This document shows, piece after piece, positions 46,667 through 55,381 of a stretch of DNA of 64,000 nucleotides. Position 1 is the first letter of the stretch, and each line of letters opens with the position of its first letter. A program made the translations under genes and the position numbers. Origin of the DNA: Pelagomonas calceolata (lineage: Eukaryota; Sar; Pelagophyceae; Pelagomonadales; Pelagomonadaceae); contig CAKKNE010000003.1 in NCBI GenBank assembly GCA_918797485.1, forward strand, positions 3,472,001-3,536,000, read 5' to 3'. The notes under the pieces are model-generated. The model was given only the letters and a program-made list of their open reading frames with translations, searched no databases and was not told where the DNA came from.

Positions 46667-47953
46667 ATGCTCGCGGCGCGCCTCCTGCGCGGCGCGCGTG
46701 GAGCACTGCGGAGTGCGACGCCCGTCGCCAAGCGCCGCCTCGCCCTCCCGCCGCACAATGTGGTAAGCGTCCCCGCGCTCTCCCCAACAATGGAGACCGG
46801 GACGATCGCGCGGTGGCACGTCGCGGAAGGCGACGCCTTCGGCGCCGGCGATAGCATAGCGGAGGTCGAGACGGACAAGGCGTCCATGGAGTGGGAGATG
46901 CAGGACGATGGGGTCGTGGCGAAGCATTTGGTGGCGCCGGGCACCGAGGTGGCCGTAGGAACGCCGGCCGTGGTCCTGGTCGAGGATGCGGCGGACGTGG
47001 GCGCCTTCGCGGACTTCGAGGCTCCCGCCGGCGCTGTACCCGCGCCGGCGCCGGCCGCCGCGCCGGAGCCGGCGCCAGCACCGGCCGCCGTGCCGGCCGC
47101 CGCCCCCGTCGTCCCGGTAGCAGCGCCGGCGCCGGCCGCGCCGTCAGGCGGACGCGTCGCCGCGTCGCCGCTCGCCCGCAAGGAGGCGCAGGCCAAGGGC
47201 GTCGACCTGTCGCGCATCGTCGGCACCGGCCCCGGCGGCCGCGTCACCTTCGACGACGTTCACAATGCCCCGGCCCAGGCCGGCGTCGCCCAAGCGCACG
47301 CGTCGGACTACGCCATCTCGCCGGAAGCCGCTTATCTAGCCGCGAAGCTCGCCCACTCGGCCCAGACGGCGCCGCACTACTACCTGACGATGGACATACA
47401 AGTGGGGAAAGCACTAAAGCTGTTGGAGGAGCTCAACGCGGGCGAAGACGCGAAGATCGGCCTCGGCGACCTATTCGTGAAGGCGGCGGCGAATGCGGCG
47501 GTGGCCGTTCCCGACGTGAACGCGTCGTGGCTCGATGGCGTCGTGAGGCAGTACCAGCGCGTGGACGTCAACTTAGTCGTGGGCGTCGGTGAGGGTCTGC
47601 GGGCGCCGGTCCTGATTGGTGTCGAAGATATGTCGCTGAAGGATGTCGCTACTGCCTCTGCGACGGCGATGGAGGATGAATCGCCCTACATGGCTGGTAC
47701 GATGACGGTACAAAACTTAGGCGCGTTCGGTTTGAGCAGCGCGGCGCCCGTCGTGCACACGCCGCAGGCCTGTTGCCTGGCGCTCGGGGCCGTCGTCGAT
47801 GCCGCGGCGCTCGTCGACGGGAAGGTCGTGTCGCAGCCCAAGCTCGCGGCGACGCTCGCGGCGGACCACCGCGTCGTCGACGGCGCGGTCGGCGCCGCGT
47901 GGCTGGCGGCGCTGCGGGCGCTCGTCGAGGCGCCGGCCAAATTGCTCCTTTAG
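46667..47953 (+). CDS. Pyruvate dehydrogenase E2 (dihydrolipoamide acetyltransferase)
   Basis: 428 residues. The presequence MLAARLLRGARGALRSATPV looks mitochondrial. One lipoyl domain (about 30-110) carries the lipoylated Lys in ETDKASMEWEM. An Ala/Pro linker and the peripheral E1/E3-binding domain (ASPLARKEAQAKGVDLSRIV, GTGPGGRVTFDDV) follow. The catalytic domain contains GTMTVQNLGAFGLSS, HTPQACCLALG and the active-site DHRVVDGAVGA. The product transfers acetyl groups to CoA. Pyruvate specificity over other 2-oxoacids is inferred from the linker and binding-domain pattern. Plastid targeting is less likely, as there is no ASAF-P motif. Confidence 0.92.
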   Translation: MLAARLLRGARGALRSATPVAKRRLALPPHNVVSVPALSPTMETGTIARWHVAEGDAFGAGDSIAEVETDKASMEWEMQDDGVVAKHLVAPGTEVAVGTPAVVLVEDAADVGAFADFEAPAGAVPAPAPAAAPEPAPAPAAVPAAAPVVPVAAPAPAAPSGGRVAASPLARKEAQAKGVDLSRIVGTGPGGRVTFDDVHNAPAQAGVAQAHASDYAISPEAAYLAAKLAHSAQTAPHYYLTMDIQVGKALKLLEELNAGEDAKIGLGDLFVKAAANAAVAVPDVNASWLDGVVRQYQRVDVNLVVGVGEGLRAPVLIGVEDMSLKDVATASATAMEDESPYMAGTMTVQNLGAFGLSSAAPVVHTPQACCLALGAVVDAAALVDGKVVSQPKLAATLAADHRVVDGAVGAAWLAALRALVEAPAKLLL

Positions 47954-48127
47954 AGCGCGTTCCTATCCTATAAGTCATCGTGATCATACTTGAGTCTTAG
48001 GCGAGTTGCTTGGTCGTGCCCTGTCCAGTCGCCGCACGAGCTCGGAGGAAAACTCAAGGAGGAACCGTAGTAGAAGGGAGGTATCTTGGAGCCTCTCGTG
48101 ATGATGGAACTCTCGGATGATGGACGC

Positions 48128-48157
48128 GCTAGCCTGTCTTACAGGTAAGACACTAGC
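48128..48157 (+). promoter_or_regulatory. CTAGC/TGTAAGACACTAGC promoter element with internal palindrome
   Basis: GCTAGCCTGTCTTACAG then GTAAGACACTAGC. The core TGTCTTACAG / GTAAGACA is duplicated in inverted form. It is 205 bases upstream of the GST gene, in a 408-base gap after PDH E2. Confidence 0.6.
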
Positions 48158-48361
48158 TCATGGAGCAAGCAGCATTTTGCCCGGTGCAGTGGTGGCGCGC
48201 AAGCCCTGCAAAATTAAGCAGCAACACACCTGAGGTGACGCACATAGATTACGATCGCTGCACCGCGCGACGGTCCCGCAACAAGTAACGATTTGCAGCA
48301 ATAAGACAGCAGGCTCTCCGGCTTGCAAGACGCTCTCACGTGCCACAAACACGACACAGCG

Positions 48362-49063
48362 ATGCACGCCCGCCTCCTCGCGCTCGTCGCAACGGTGCAC
48401 GGCCTCCGGGCCCCGACGCCTTCCATAAAGCGCACGGCACCTTTACAAGCACTGAAGCTGCACGGCAGCCAGGGCTCGCGCTCACCACTGGTCAACTGGT
48501 ACCTCGAAGAACTCGACGTACCCTATGACATGGCGCCGCCCAAGCCGAGCGACCACCCCTTCGGCCAGATCCCCTACCTGACGGATGGGAGTGTCGGTGT
48601 TTTCGAGTCTGGAGCTATACTACTGTACATTGCGGACAAGTTCGACGACAAATGTACGACAGCCGAACAACGAGCAAAGTTCACGAAGTGGGTCCTGTGG
48701 GCGAACTCGTCGCTGGATCCCATTTGTTTTGTGGAGAATGAGAGAGGCCAGGTCATGGGGACTAGATTAGATCAACCAGGTCGAGCTGTCTCGGTGCTGG
48801 ATCAATTACTGTCAGAGAGCGACTATCTGGTGGAGAACGACTTCTCCGTCGCCGACGTCGCCGTTTGTTCGTACCTGAACTACGTCCCTCTCTTCTTCCC
48901 GTCGGTGCGCCTTTCGTCGCCGAATATCGTGTCGTACATGCGGCGCTGCGCCGAGCGGCCGGCCTTCGCCAAGGCCTTCGGGGCGGGCCACGCGCAAGCT
49001 GTGCTCGCCGCGTGCGCCAACGCGGGGGCCGGGGGCGGGGAGAAGCTGTTCGGTCTATTCTAG
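48362..49063 (+). CDS. Glutathione S-transferase-like protein
   Basis: 233 residues from the ATG at 48362. The thioredoxin-like N-domain has LHGSQGSRSPLVNWYLEELD, FGQIPYLTDG (cis-Pro) and FESGAILLYIADKF (the E-S glutathione-binding pair). The helical C-domain has LVENDFSVADVAVCSYLNYV, the N-capping box typical of GSTs, and RPAFAKAF. The leader MHARLLALVATVHGLRAP resembles a signal peptide plus a plastid-type cleavage site, so plastid targeting is possible. The catalytic Ser/Tyr is probably the Ser in SQGSRSP. Class not assigned. Confidence 0.88.
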   Translation: MHARLLALVATVHGLRAPTPSIKRTAPLQALKLHGSQGSRSPLVNWYLEELDVPYDMAPPKPSDHPFGQIPYLTDGSVGVFESGAILLYIADKFDDKCTTAEQRAKFTKWVLWANSSLDPICFVENERGQVMGTRLDQPGRAVSVLDQLLSESDYLVENDFSVADVAVCSYLNYVPLFFPSVRLSSPNIVSYMRRCAERPAFAKAFGAGHAQAVLAACANAGAGGGEKLFGLF

Positions 49064-49576
49064 GGGTAAGTAAGTGGTCTTTGTCATACATAAGTCAAAA
49101 TGGCCTGGGAGACTCGGCGGGAGTCCAGGTGGACTCGGACGCGTTGGAGCAGTGGGACGTGGTAACCTTAGGCGCTGCGGGCAGGCGCGTGGAAAGCAAG
49201 TAGCAGCGGGCCGGCGGCGCGTCGGCGGCGTCCCGGGGCTTCCACGGAGGCGGCGCAAGTGTCGGCGCGGAGTCGCGGACGCCGGGACGCGGACGGACTC
49301 AGTAGCTAGAGGAACAGAACAGGCTTAGGCGGTGCGCGTAGGGCGAGGCAGGGCGCGCGGCGAGGGCGTGGCGGCGGAGCGGTCCCCCGGCCTTCGGTCG
49401 GGGCGCGGCTGCGCGCGCGGACGAGACAGCCCAGAAAAACGCTGCCCGCGCATCAGAGAGCGGCCGACTGTCCTTCGGAGAGTAGGGTGGTTTTTAGAAA
49501 AACCGGGTGTAATGTGGGTGCCGTCGTCACAAGAGCGTATCGCAGCGCGAGCTGCTACTCAGACGGCAGTGAGCGC
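49064..49576. other. Convergent intergenic region
   Basis: 513 bases between GST and H2B 3' ends. It holds the H2B stem-loop at 49489-49504; nothing else was recognised. Confidence 0.5.
49489..49504 (-). promoter_or_regulatory. Histone mRNA 3' stem-loop (H2B)
   Basis: On the H2B strand GGTTTTTCTAAAAACC forms a 6-base stem with a 4-base loop (TCTA), matching the canonical GGYYYU-UHUH-ARRRCC histone stem-loop. It begins 73 bases past the stop codon. Recognition by a stem-loop binding protein is expected from family knowledge. Confidence 0.85.
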
Positions 49577-49927
49577 TTACGAGCTCGAGAACTTGGTGAC
49601 GGCCTTGGTGCCCTCGGAGACGGCGTGCTTGGAGAGCTCGCCCGGGAGCATGAGGCGGACGGACGTCTGGATTTCGCGGGACGAGAGCGTCGCCTTCTTG
49701 GAGAAGCGGCACAGCTTGGAGGCCTCGAGGGCGATGCGCTCGAAGATGTCGTTGATGAACGAGTTCATGATCGACATGCCCTTCTTGGAGATGCCCGTGT
49801 CCGGGTGCACCTGCTTGAGCACGCGGTAGATGTACGTCGAGTACGACTCCGTGCGCGACTTCTTCTTCTTGGCGCCGCCGGCCTTCTTGGGGGCTTTCGC
49901 CGACTTCTTGGAGGGGGTCTTGGCCAT
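49577..49927 (-). CDS. H2B: Histone H2B
   Basis: 116 residues. A basic tail ([20 protein letters not shown]) leads to the histone fold: [40 protein letters not shown], the [20 protein letters not shown] loop and helix, and the C-terminal helix [20 protein letters not shown]. Single exon, divergent from H2A, with which it forms the nucleosomal dimer. No polyadenylation need be invoked: a stem-loop lies just downstream. Confidence 0.97.
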   Translation of the reverse strand: MAKTPSKKSAKAPKKAGGAKKKKSRTESYSTYIYRVLKQVHPDTGISKKGMSIMNSFINDIFERIALEASKLCRFSKKATLSSREIQTSVRLMLPGELSKHAVSEGTKAVTKFSSS

Positions 49928-49949
49928 TTTGTTGTTGGTGTTGTTTCTT

Positions 49950-50156
49950 TTCCGATGTGTTGGAGTGGAGGGCAGCCCGCTGGAGCGCGCACATTTCCGG
50001 GGCGTGGGCGAGCCGATAATTTTTGGCGACGAATGAAATTGTGACCCTAGTGGACCCTAGTCGCAAAATGATTCGTCGCCAAAAATTAGCGGCGCGCTGA
50101 CGCCCCGGAAATGTGTGCGCTCCAGCGGGCTGCCTCTCCACTCCAACACATCGGAA
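49950..50156. promoter_or_regulatory. Palindromic bidirectional H2A/H2B promoter
   Basis: The region is an imperfect inverted repeat centred near 50053, with arms of about 85 bases. Each arm carries, moving outward from the centre, ATTCGTCGCCAAAAATTA, CGCCCCGGAAATG, CTCCAGCGGGCTGCC and CTCCACTCCAACACATCGGA or their close variants. Each half therefore presents the same sites to its own histone gene at mirrored distances. The GGGCTGCC unit is 43 bases from each ATG. Confidence 0.85.
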
Positions 50157-50176
50157 AAAAAACAAACTCTTACATC

Positions 50177-50566
50177 ATGTCTGGCAAAGGAAAAGGTGGC
50201 CGCGGCAAGGGCAAGGCCAAGTCCTCCGGCTCGTCGTCCTCGGCGTCCAAGGCTGGCCTCCAGTTCCCGGTGGCGCGCCTCAACCGCTACCTCCGCAAGG
50301 GCAAGTACGCCTCGCGCGTCGGCGTCGGTGCCGGTGTCTACATGGGCGCCGTCCTCGAGTACCTCTGCGCCGAGATCCTCGAGCTCGCGGGCAACGCCGC
50401 GCGCGACAACAAGAAGACGCGCATCGTGCCGCGCCACATCCAGCTCGCCGTCCGCAACGACGAGGAGCTCAACAAGCTCCTGGGCTCGGTCACCATCGCC
50501 TCGGGCGGTGTGCTCCCGAACATCCACGCCACGCTTCTCCCGAAGAAGTCGGCCTCCAAGAAGTAA
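50177..50566 (+). CDS. H2A: Histone H2A
   Basis: 129 residues. [20 protein letters not shown] is the tail; the core follows with [60 protein letters not shown] and [20 protein letters not shown], then [17 protein letters not shown]. The acidic-patch residues (E-E in NDEELN) are kept. No SQ-E-Y tail, so it is canonical H2A and not H2A.X. Start is the ATG at 50177. Confidence 0.97.
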   Translation: MSGKGKGGRGKGKAKSSGSSSSASKAGLQFPVARLNRYLRKGKYASRVGVGAGVYMGAVLEYLCAEILELAGNAARDNKKTRIVPRHIQLAVRNDEELNKLLGSVTIASGGVLPNIHATLLPKKSASKK

Positions 50567-50625
50567 GCAGTTCATACTGCTCGCTGACTCGGCCGCTCCC
50601 ACGAGCGCGCCAACCTCATCTACCC

Positions 50626-50641
50626 GGTTTTTACAAAAACC
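50626..50641 (+). promoter_or_regulatory. Histone mRNA 3' stem-loop (H2A)
   Basis: GGTTTTTACAAAAACC folds as a 6-base stem with a TACA loop and begins 60 bases past the H2A stop. Flanking CCC and ACCACCC bases match those around the H2B copy. The rest of the 405-base gap to the next ATG holds only GGGCAGCGCTGCCCC and GGGCAGCCC (50904-50927). Confidence 0.85.
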
Positions 50642-50971
50642 ACCCTACATACCGAAGCAACCTTGATCTTCCGGCGCGCCGACCCGACCTTGGGTATTAT
50701 AATTTTTTTCATTCCCCGCCCGAGCCCGTCCCGCGCGCGCCGAGCCCTCTTCATTCACCGCGATTAGTAGGCTTCCGCGACGCGTCCCCTCGTCCGTACC
50801 CCGCACCCAGCCGAAAAACTCGTTTTGCCGTGCGGCCCCATTGCAGGGCGTGCCTCTATAGCGTCGGCGGCGCGCGTGGCTGGCCCGCCAGGCCCCATCG
50901 ACCGGGCAGCGCTGCCCCGGGCAGCCCTCGCGCGCCTCCAGCCCGGCGCTGCTCCCCAACCACTTTCACTG

Positions 50972-53900
50972 ATGTTCTCGAGCAAGAAGAAGCGCCCGAA
51001 ACGGCGGGACCCGCCGGACGCCGCGCTCCTATCTTCATTGAGTGTTTTATATGCTTTTATCGACGAGCACAAAGTGCCTTGGTTGTATCGCGACTGCGCG
51101 GACGACAGATGTAAAAATAAAATTCTTAAGGCCCTAGCTAAAAACACGCTAGCCAAGGACCTCGAAGAGCGAAAGGTCGTCCTCGAGGCCAAGGCCTGTG
51201 CCATGGCCGTCGTCGAGTGCTTGCGGAGTCGGGCGCCCCTCACGTCGTATGGACTTTACGACTCGTTTCTCGAAGCGAAGACACCATCAAATATCCAGTC
51301 CTTGATCTTCGATAAATTAGATAAAACAGCACAAAGGGGTCTGGGCGACTTGTGTGCGCACCTGTCGAAGGTCTGGGATCGCACGGGTACGACCGGACTC
51401 ACACTGCAGCAATTGGCGCACGTGCTCGCACCCGTACTCTTAAGGAGAGACGAGCAGAAACCGGAGCGGACCGAAGCCATTAAAAGACAGAAGTGCGCGG
51501 CGCAGCTGTTGACACTACCGTGGGCGTCGCCCAAAAAACGGGACATTGTCACCCGGGCGCGGGGCCACTGGTCGACGGTGAAAGCTGCTAGAAGAGCCGC
51601 GTCTAATTCCAACCCCGTCGCGCGACGGTCCCTCAAGGTGACGTGGAAGAAGGGCCAGGGGCCTTCTACCGATGCTCTACTCGCGAGTGCGTTCGCGCAA
51701 TTTGGACGGGTGTCCCGAGCTGGTAGAAGCGCCCGCAACTCCGGCGTCGTCATGTTTGATGATAGTCAAAATCGAGATGCCGCTTTCAAGGGATACGAGG
51801 GGCCCTGGACTTTACGGAAAGCCGACAGCCCCAAACCACAGAAGAGGCCGCCGCCGTCTCCCATCAAGGAAGAGGTGCTACCGGCGTCGCCGGCGGCCGC
51901 GGAGTTAAATGCGAGGGCGAAGCAGGCGCCTGTCCAGTGGCCGGCGCCGCGGCGGTTCTCTGATGACGACATCGTGCCCGCTCCGGCGCCGGCGCCCGCC
52001 GCGGCCGCGGCGGCGCGGTCCGCCGTCGCGGCCATCGCGGCGGCCGCGGCGGCCGCGCCGGCGCCGAGCGCGCCGCCGGCGGAACCGGACGCGCCGCCGT
52101 CCCGCGCCGAGGCGCCGGCCGCGCGCGCGACGAAGGCGGCGGCGCGCGCGGCGCGGGCCCTGGACGCGACGGCGCCCGCGAAGGCGCCGGCCGCCGCGCC
52201 GGCCCCGGCAAAGGCGCGGGTCCCGCCCATCGGAGGCGCGGAAGCCGCCGCGCCGGCGCCGGCCGCGCCGCCGGCCCCCGCGCCCGCGAAGGCGCCGGCC
52301 GCGGCGCCCCCGCAGCAGGCGGCCGTCGACCGCGCGGTCCGGGCCCCGGTCGAGCCGCCGGAGCCAGCGCCGGCCACGCCCGCGAAACCGCCACCCCAGC
52401 TCCCGCCGCGGTCGCGCGCGCACATGACGCCGCGCACCGTCGACCGCAAAAAACAAAGCGCGAAAGCCGACGTGGAAGCGAGGACCCTGAAGGTCTCGTG
52501 GCCCGACTTCGCGCCGCGACCGAGTGATGATGATCTGAAAAGAACCTTCTCCGAGTTCGGTAATGTCGTGCACTGCGGCGTCGGCACCAAAAAAAAGTCG
52601 GGGTTGGTTGTGTTCGGCAAGGCGGAGGATTGCGCCGCGGCGGCGCGGGGCTACCGGGGCCCGATGGTCGTCCAGCGCCTCGGCGACGTAGATCCTGCAA
52701 AGACGACGCCGCCGCGCTCTCAATCGCCGCGTCCCACGACGCCCGCTCATAGTTATGACCCGGCGCGCTTGCTAAAAGTGTCGTGGCCGAAGGATAGCGA
52801 GCGGCCGACGGAGCGGGAGCTGCGCGCCTCGTTCGAGGCCATCGCGCCGGTGACGAACGTCGGCCTGGGCGGCGGAAACGCTGCCTTAGTAGTCTTCGCG
52901 GACGCCGACGGCATGAACAAGGCCGGATCAAGCTACGACGGGCCCTGGCGCGTGGCGCCGGCGCGGAGCGCGTCGCCGCGGCCGCCTATGATGAAACCGA
53001 TGGGCCGCGAGGTCGCCGTGGCGCAAAGCGCGCCCGCAAAAGGGCCCGGGCGCGCGCCGCCGCCCATGCAACCACCGATGGGCCGCGAGGTCGCCGTCCA
53101 CAACAGCGCGCCCGCCGCGGACGACGCGGCGAAGGCGGCGAAGCACCGGCGCCGCGCGGCGAAGGCGCGCGCGGCGGCCGACGCGGGACCGCCGCCGCGC
53201 GCCGACGCCGAGGCGGAGCGCGCGCGCGCCCTGCACGATAAACTAGAACGCCAGGCCCGCTCGGACGAGGCGGCGCGGCTCGCCGCGCCGCCGCCGCGCC
53301 CCAGCCCGGTCTACGAGCGCGTGGCCTCGAAGCTCAGCGCGACGCGCCGCGACCAGGACGCCGCCCTCGAGAAAGAGGCCGCCATGTGGCGCGAGCGCGC
53401 GCTGCGGGCCGAGGCCGCGATGTCGAAGCCGCCGCCGGAGTCGCCGGCCGTCGCGACGATGTTCCAACAGCACGCGGCGAGTCTTCGCGAGGAAGTCAAG
53501 GCCACGATCGAGGCGGCTCTTAAAGAGGACCGGCCCGCGGCCACACCTATCAAAGACGACCGGCCCCCGCCCCTCGAGGCGGCACCGCCGTCGCCGCCGT
53601 CGCCGCCGTCGCTCGAAGGGGCCGACGACGCGCCGCCCGCGCCCCTGTCGCCCTGGCGCCAGGCCGCGCAAGAGGCGCGGGAGGACCTCGCGGTCTCTAC
53701 GGAGAAGACCTCCGAGGCCGACGACGCCTTCGCGAAACTAATGGCGAAGCAGCACGCGCTGGCCGCGAAGCTCGAGGGCGACCTGGAGCGCATCCGGGAG
53801 GGCATGGACGAGTTCACGCCCCCGTCGACGGCGCGGGCCCTCGTGCCCCAGACGTTCGACCTTCTTCCGGCGCGGCCGCCGCCGCCTATATACGGCTACG

Positions 53901-54004
53901 CGCGCCCTTCGTCCATACGCCACCTCGAGCCGGCCTTCCGGCCGACGAACCCGGCCCTGCGGGAGTGGTGGGCGGGCGTGACGCGAAGTTCGAGGGCCTA
54001 CTAA
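50972..54004 (+). CDS. RhoGAP-like protein with three RRM-like repeats
   Basis: 1,010 residues from the ATG at 50972 (MFSSKKKRPKRRD). Residues about 15-190 resemble a RhoGAP domain (LYAFIDEHKVPWLYRD, LGDLCAHLSKVWDRTGTTGL, LAHVLAPVLLRRDE); the catalytic arginine finger is not clear. Three related RRM-like units follow: RSLKVTWKKGQGPSTD, RTLKVSWPDFAPRPSD and RLLKVSWPKDSERPTE, each ending in VVF and a G-GP(W/M) motif. An Ala/Pro-rich linker separates unit 1 from unit 2, and the C-terminal third has Arg/Ala-rich helices and coiled coil. A GTPase-regulator core with RNA- or protein-binding repeats is the best reading; function unknown. Confidence 0.7.
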   Translation: MFSSKKKRPKRRDPPDAALLSSLSVLYAFIDEHKVPWLYRDCADDRCKNKILKALAKNTLAKDLEERKVVLEAKACAMAVVECLRSRAPLTSYGLYDSFLEAKTPSNIQSLIFDKLDKTAQRGLGDLCAHLSKVWDRTGTTGLTLQQLAHVLAPVLLRRDEQKPERTEAIKRQKCAAQLLTLPWASPKKRDIVTRARGHWSTVKAARRAASNSNPVARRSLKVTWKKGQGPSTDALLASAFAQFGRVSRAGRSARNSGVVMFDDSQNRDAAFKGYEGPWTLRKADSPKPQKRPPPSPIKEEVLPASPAAAELNARAKQAPVQWPAPRRFSDDDIVPAPAPAPAAAAAARSAVAAIAAAAAAAPAPSAPPAEPDAPPSRAEAPAARATKAAARAARALDATAPAKAPAAAPAPAKARVPPIGGAEAAAPAPAAPPAPAPAKAPAAAPPQQAAVDRAVRAPVEPPEPAPATPAKPPPQLPPRSRAHMTPRTVDRKKQSAKADVEARTLKVSWPDFAPRPSDDDLKRTFSEFGNVVHCGVGTKKKSGLVVFGKAEDCAAAARGYRGPMVVQRLGDVDPAKTTPPRSQSPRPTTPAHSYDPARLLKVSWPKDSERPTERELRASFEAIAPVTNVGLGGGNAALVVFADADGMNKAGSSYDGPWRVAPARSASPRPPMMKPMGREVAVAQSAPAKGPGRAPPPMQPPMGREVAVHNSAPAADDAAKAAKHRRRAAKARAAADAGPPPRADAEAERARALHDKLERQARSDEAARLAAPPPRPSPVYERVASKLSATRRDQDAALEKEAAMWRERALRAEAAMSKPPPESPAVATMFQQHAASLREEVKATIEAALKEDRPAATPIKDDRPPPLEAAPPSPPSPPSLEGADDAPPAPLSPWRQAAQEAREDLAVSTEKTSEADDAFAKLMAKQHALAAKLEGDLERIREGMDEFTPPSTARALVPQTFDLLPARPPPPIYGYARPSSIRHLEPAFRPTNPALREWWAGVTRSSRAY

Positions 54005-54159
54005 ATTCATCCACTACTATCACACTTTTCGTACTTTCCGACTTACGCGTATCGGAAAGGGGGAGGGGGAACAGTCAAGGGGCTGGCGACGAAATATAGC
54101 CTCGGCGTCGGGCGTCGGCTCGTTGATCATTCGCCAGGTTTGCGCGCCGGCTGCGCACG

Positions 54160-54315
54160 AAGCGGCACCCCCGACGGGATGCCGCTTGGACCGCGACGCC
54201 GCCGCGCCTCAGGAGGCGCGACGCCGCCGCGGGGGCCCGCCGGACGTGAGGTCCGGCGGGCAGATTAGCCGAGCTCGAGCTCGGCGGCGCGCATTATATA
54301 TATATTATGGCGCGA
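54160..54315. repeat. Array of consecutive perfect hairpins
   Basis: In a 358-base gap: GCGGCA/TGCCGC (54162-54185), GCGCCT-CAGG-AGGCGC (54204-54219), CCCGCCGGAC/GTCCGGCGGG (54236-54260), the palindrome CCGAGCTCGAGCTCGG (54269-54284) and an ATTATATATATATTAT core flanked by CGCGC bases. GCGACGCCGCCGCG is also directly repeated. It lies between two convergent 3' ends. Confidence 0.75.
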
Positions 54316-54362
54316 TGTATGATGAATATTGCTGCCACGGCGTGACAAGGGTCATCCTTTAT

Positions 54363-54902
54363 TTAAGCAAGTTCCATGTCGATCTTGACCCACCACACGC
54401 ACGACTGGTTCGTCTCCAGCCAGCCGTCTCCGCTCGGCCAATTTTCGAGGCTCCAGGACGCGGGCAGCCCGTAGGACGTGTCGCCCACCTGGATGGTGAC
54501 GCCAGCCACCTGCACCGCGTCATTCTGGTTATAGTAGAGCTCGATGTGCGTGAGCGGCAGTGTCGGGTCGAGAGGTCCCAGCGACTGCGAGGAGGTGATG
54601 CCCTTCGTTTGAACGTCGATCTCGTCCAGGTTCAGCCAACCGCTCGGGCCGGTCCAGCCGTCGTCTCGGTAGGTGGTGTCGCAGGTGCCCGTGTAGGCGG
54701 GCACCGAGACCGTGGGGCTCAAAGGGATTGGTGTGGCGCCGCTCCAGAGCTTCACGTAGAGGTCGCCGTTGCCACCCTGGCCTTCGGCGTTAGTTTTCGT
54801 GCCCACGGTGAAGGTGAGGCTGCTCTCGACTTCGGGCACGTAGGGCGCCATCGCGAGGGCGGACGGCGCGGCGGCGAGCGCGATGGCGATGAGGAGCTTC
54901 AT
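54363..54902 (-). CDS. Secreted PLAT/LH2-like domain protein
   Basis: 179 residues. Signal peptide MKLLIAIALAAAPSALA. The mature part resembles a single PLAT/LH2 beta-sandwich: SSLTFTVGTKTNAEGQGGNG then DLYVKLWSG at the start, GPLDPTLPLTHIELYYNQND in the middle, and PASWSLENW ... SCVWWVKIDMEL at the end. PLAT domains bind lipids or proteins at membranes. The protein has no other domain and is likely secreted or in the endomembrane lumen. Confidence 0.7.
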   Translation of the reverse strand: MKLLIAIALAAAPSALAMAPYVPEVESSLTFTVGTKTNAEGQGGNGDLYVKLWSGATPIPLSPTVSVPAYTGTCDTTYRDDGWTGPSGWLNLDEIDVQTKGITSSQSLGPLDPTLPLTHIELYYNQNDAVQVAGVTIQVGDTSYGLPASWSLENWPSGDGWLETNQSCVWWVKIDMELA

Positions 54903-55381
54903 GTTGTTTTTTTAGGTCTACGCCTGCGTCGGCGTGACGGCGTCGACTCGGCGAGCACGGAAACGCTCAGAAACGCCACCCGACGACGCCCCAAATTTCG
55001 CTCTCTGACGGTCGCCTGGGCCGCTTGGGCCGCCCTCTGGTCGACGGCGCCGCGCCGCGTCCCAGCGGGGGCCCACCCTTGCCCAAGGTCTTTAGACTAG
55101 TGTTTTCGCGCCAGAACGCGGTCACGCGCGGCGCGGCGCGATTTTGCAGTGTAAGAGGACTTCAATAGTGTACGGCGGAAGTTACAGGTTGAGGACGCTG
55201 GCGGGTATACGAGTGTTTTCACTGCTGGTTTCGAGCTATCCCTAGTATCTCTATCCCTGCTTTCTAAAAACGATAGAACTCCCCGCAAAGCACGACCCTT
55301 AGGCGCCAAAGACCGGTCCCGGACCCAAAAAGAGGGGGGCCGCGCGCCCGCCCCGCGAACGAAAAAAGAGAGTCCCTACTA
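54903..55381. other. Intergenic region
   Basis: 479 bases upstream of the PLAT gene and downstream of the myristoylated hypothetical. ACTAGTGT at about 55099 is only a fragment of the recurrent element. Nothing else was seen. Confidence 0.4.

Noticed and set aside
51864-52931. Minus-strand frames of 280-355 codons
   Set aside because: Mirror of the Ala/Pro-rich linker in the RhoGAP-like/RRM gene.
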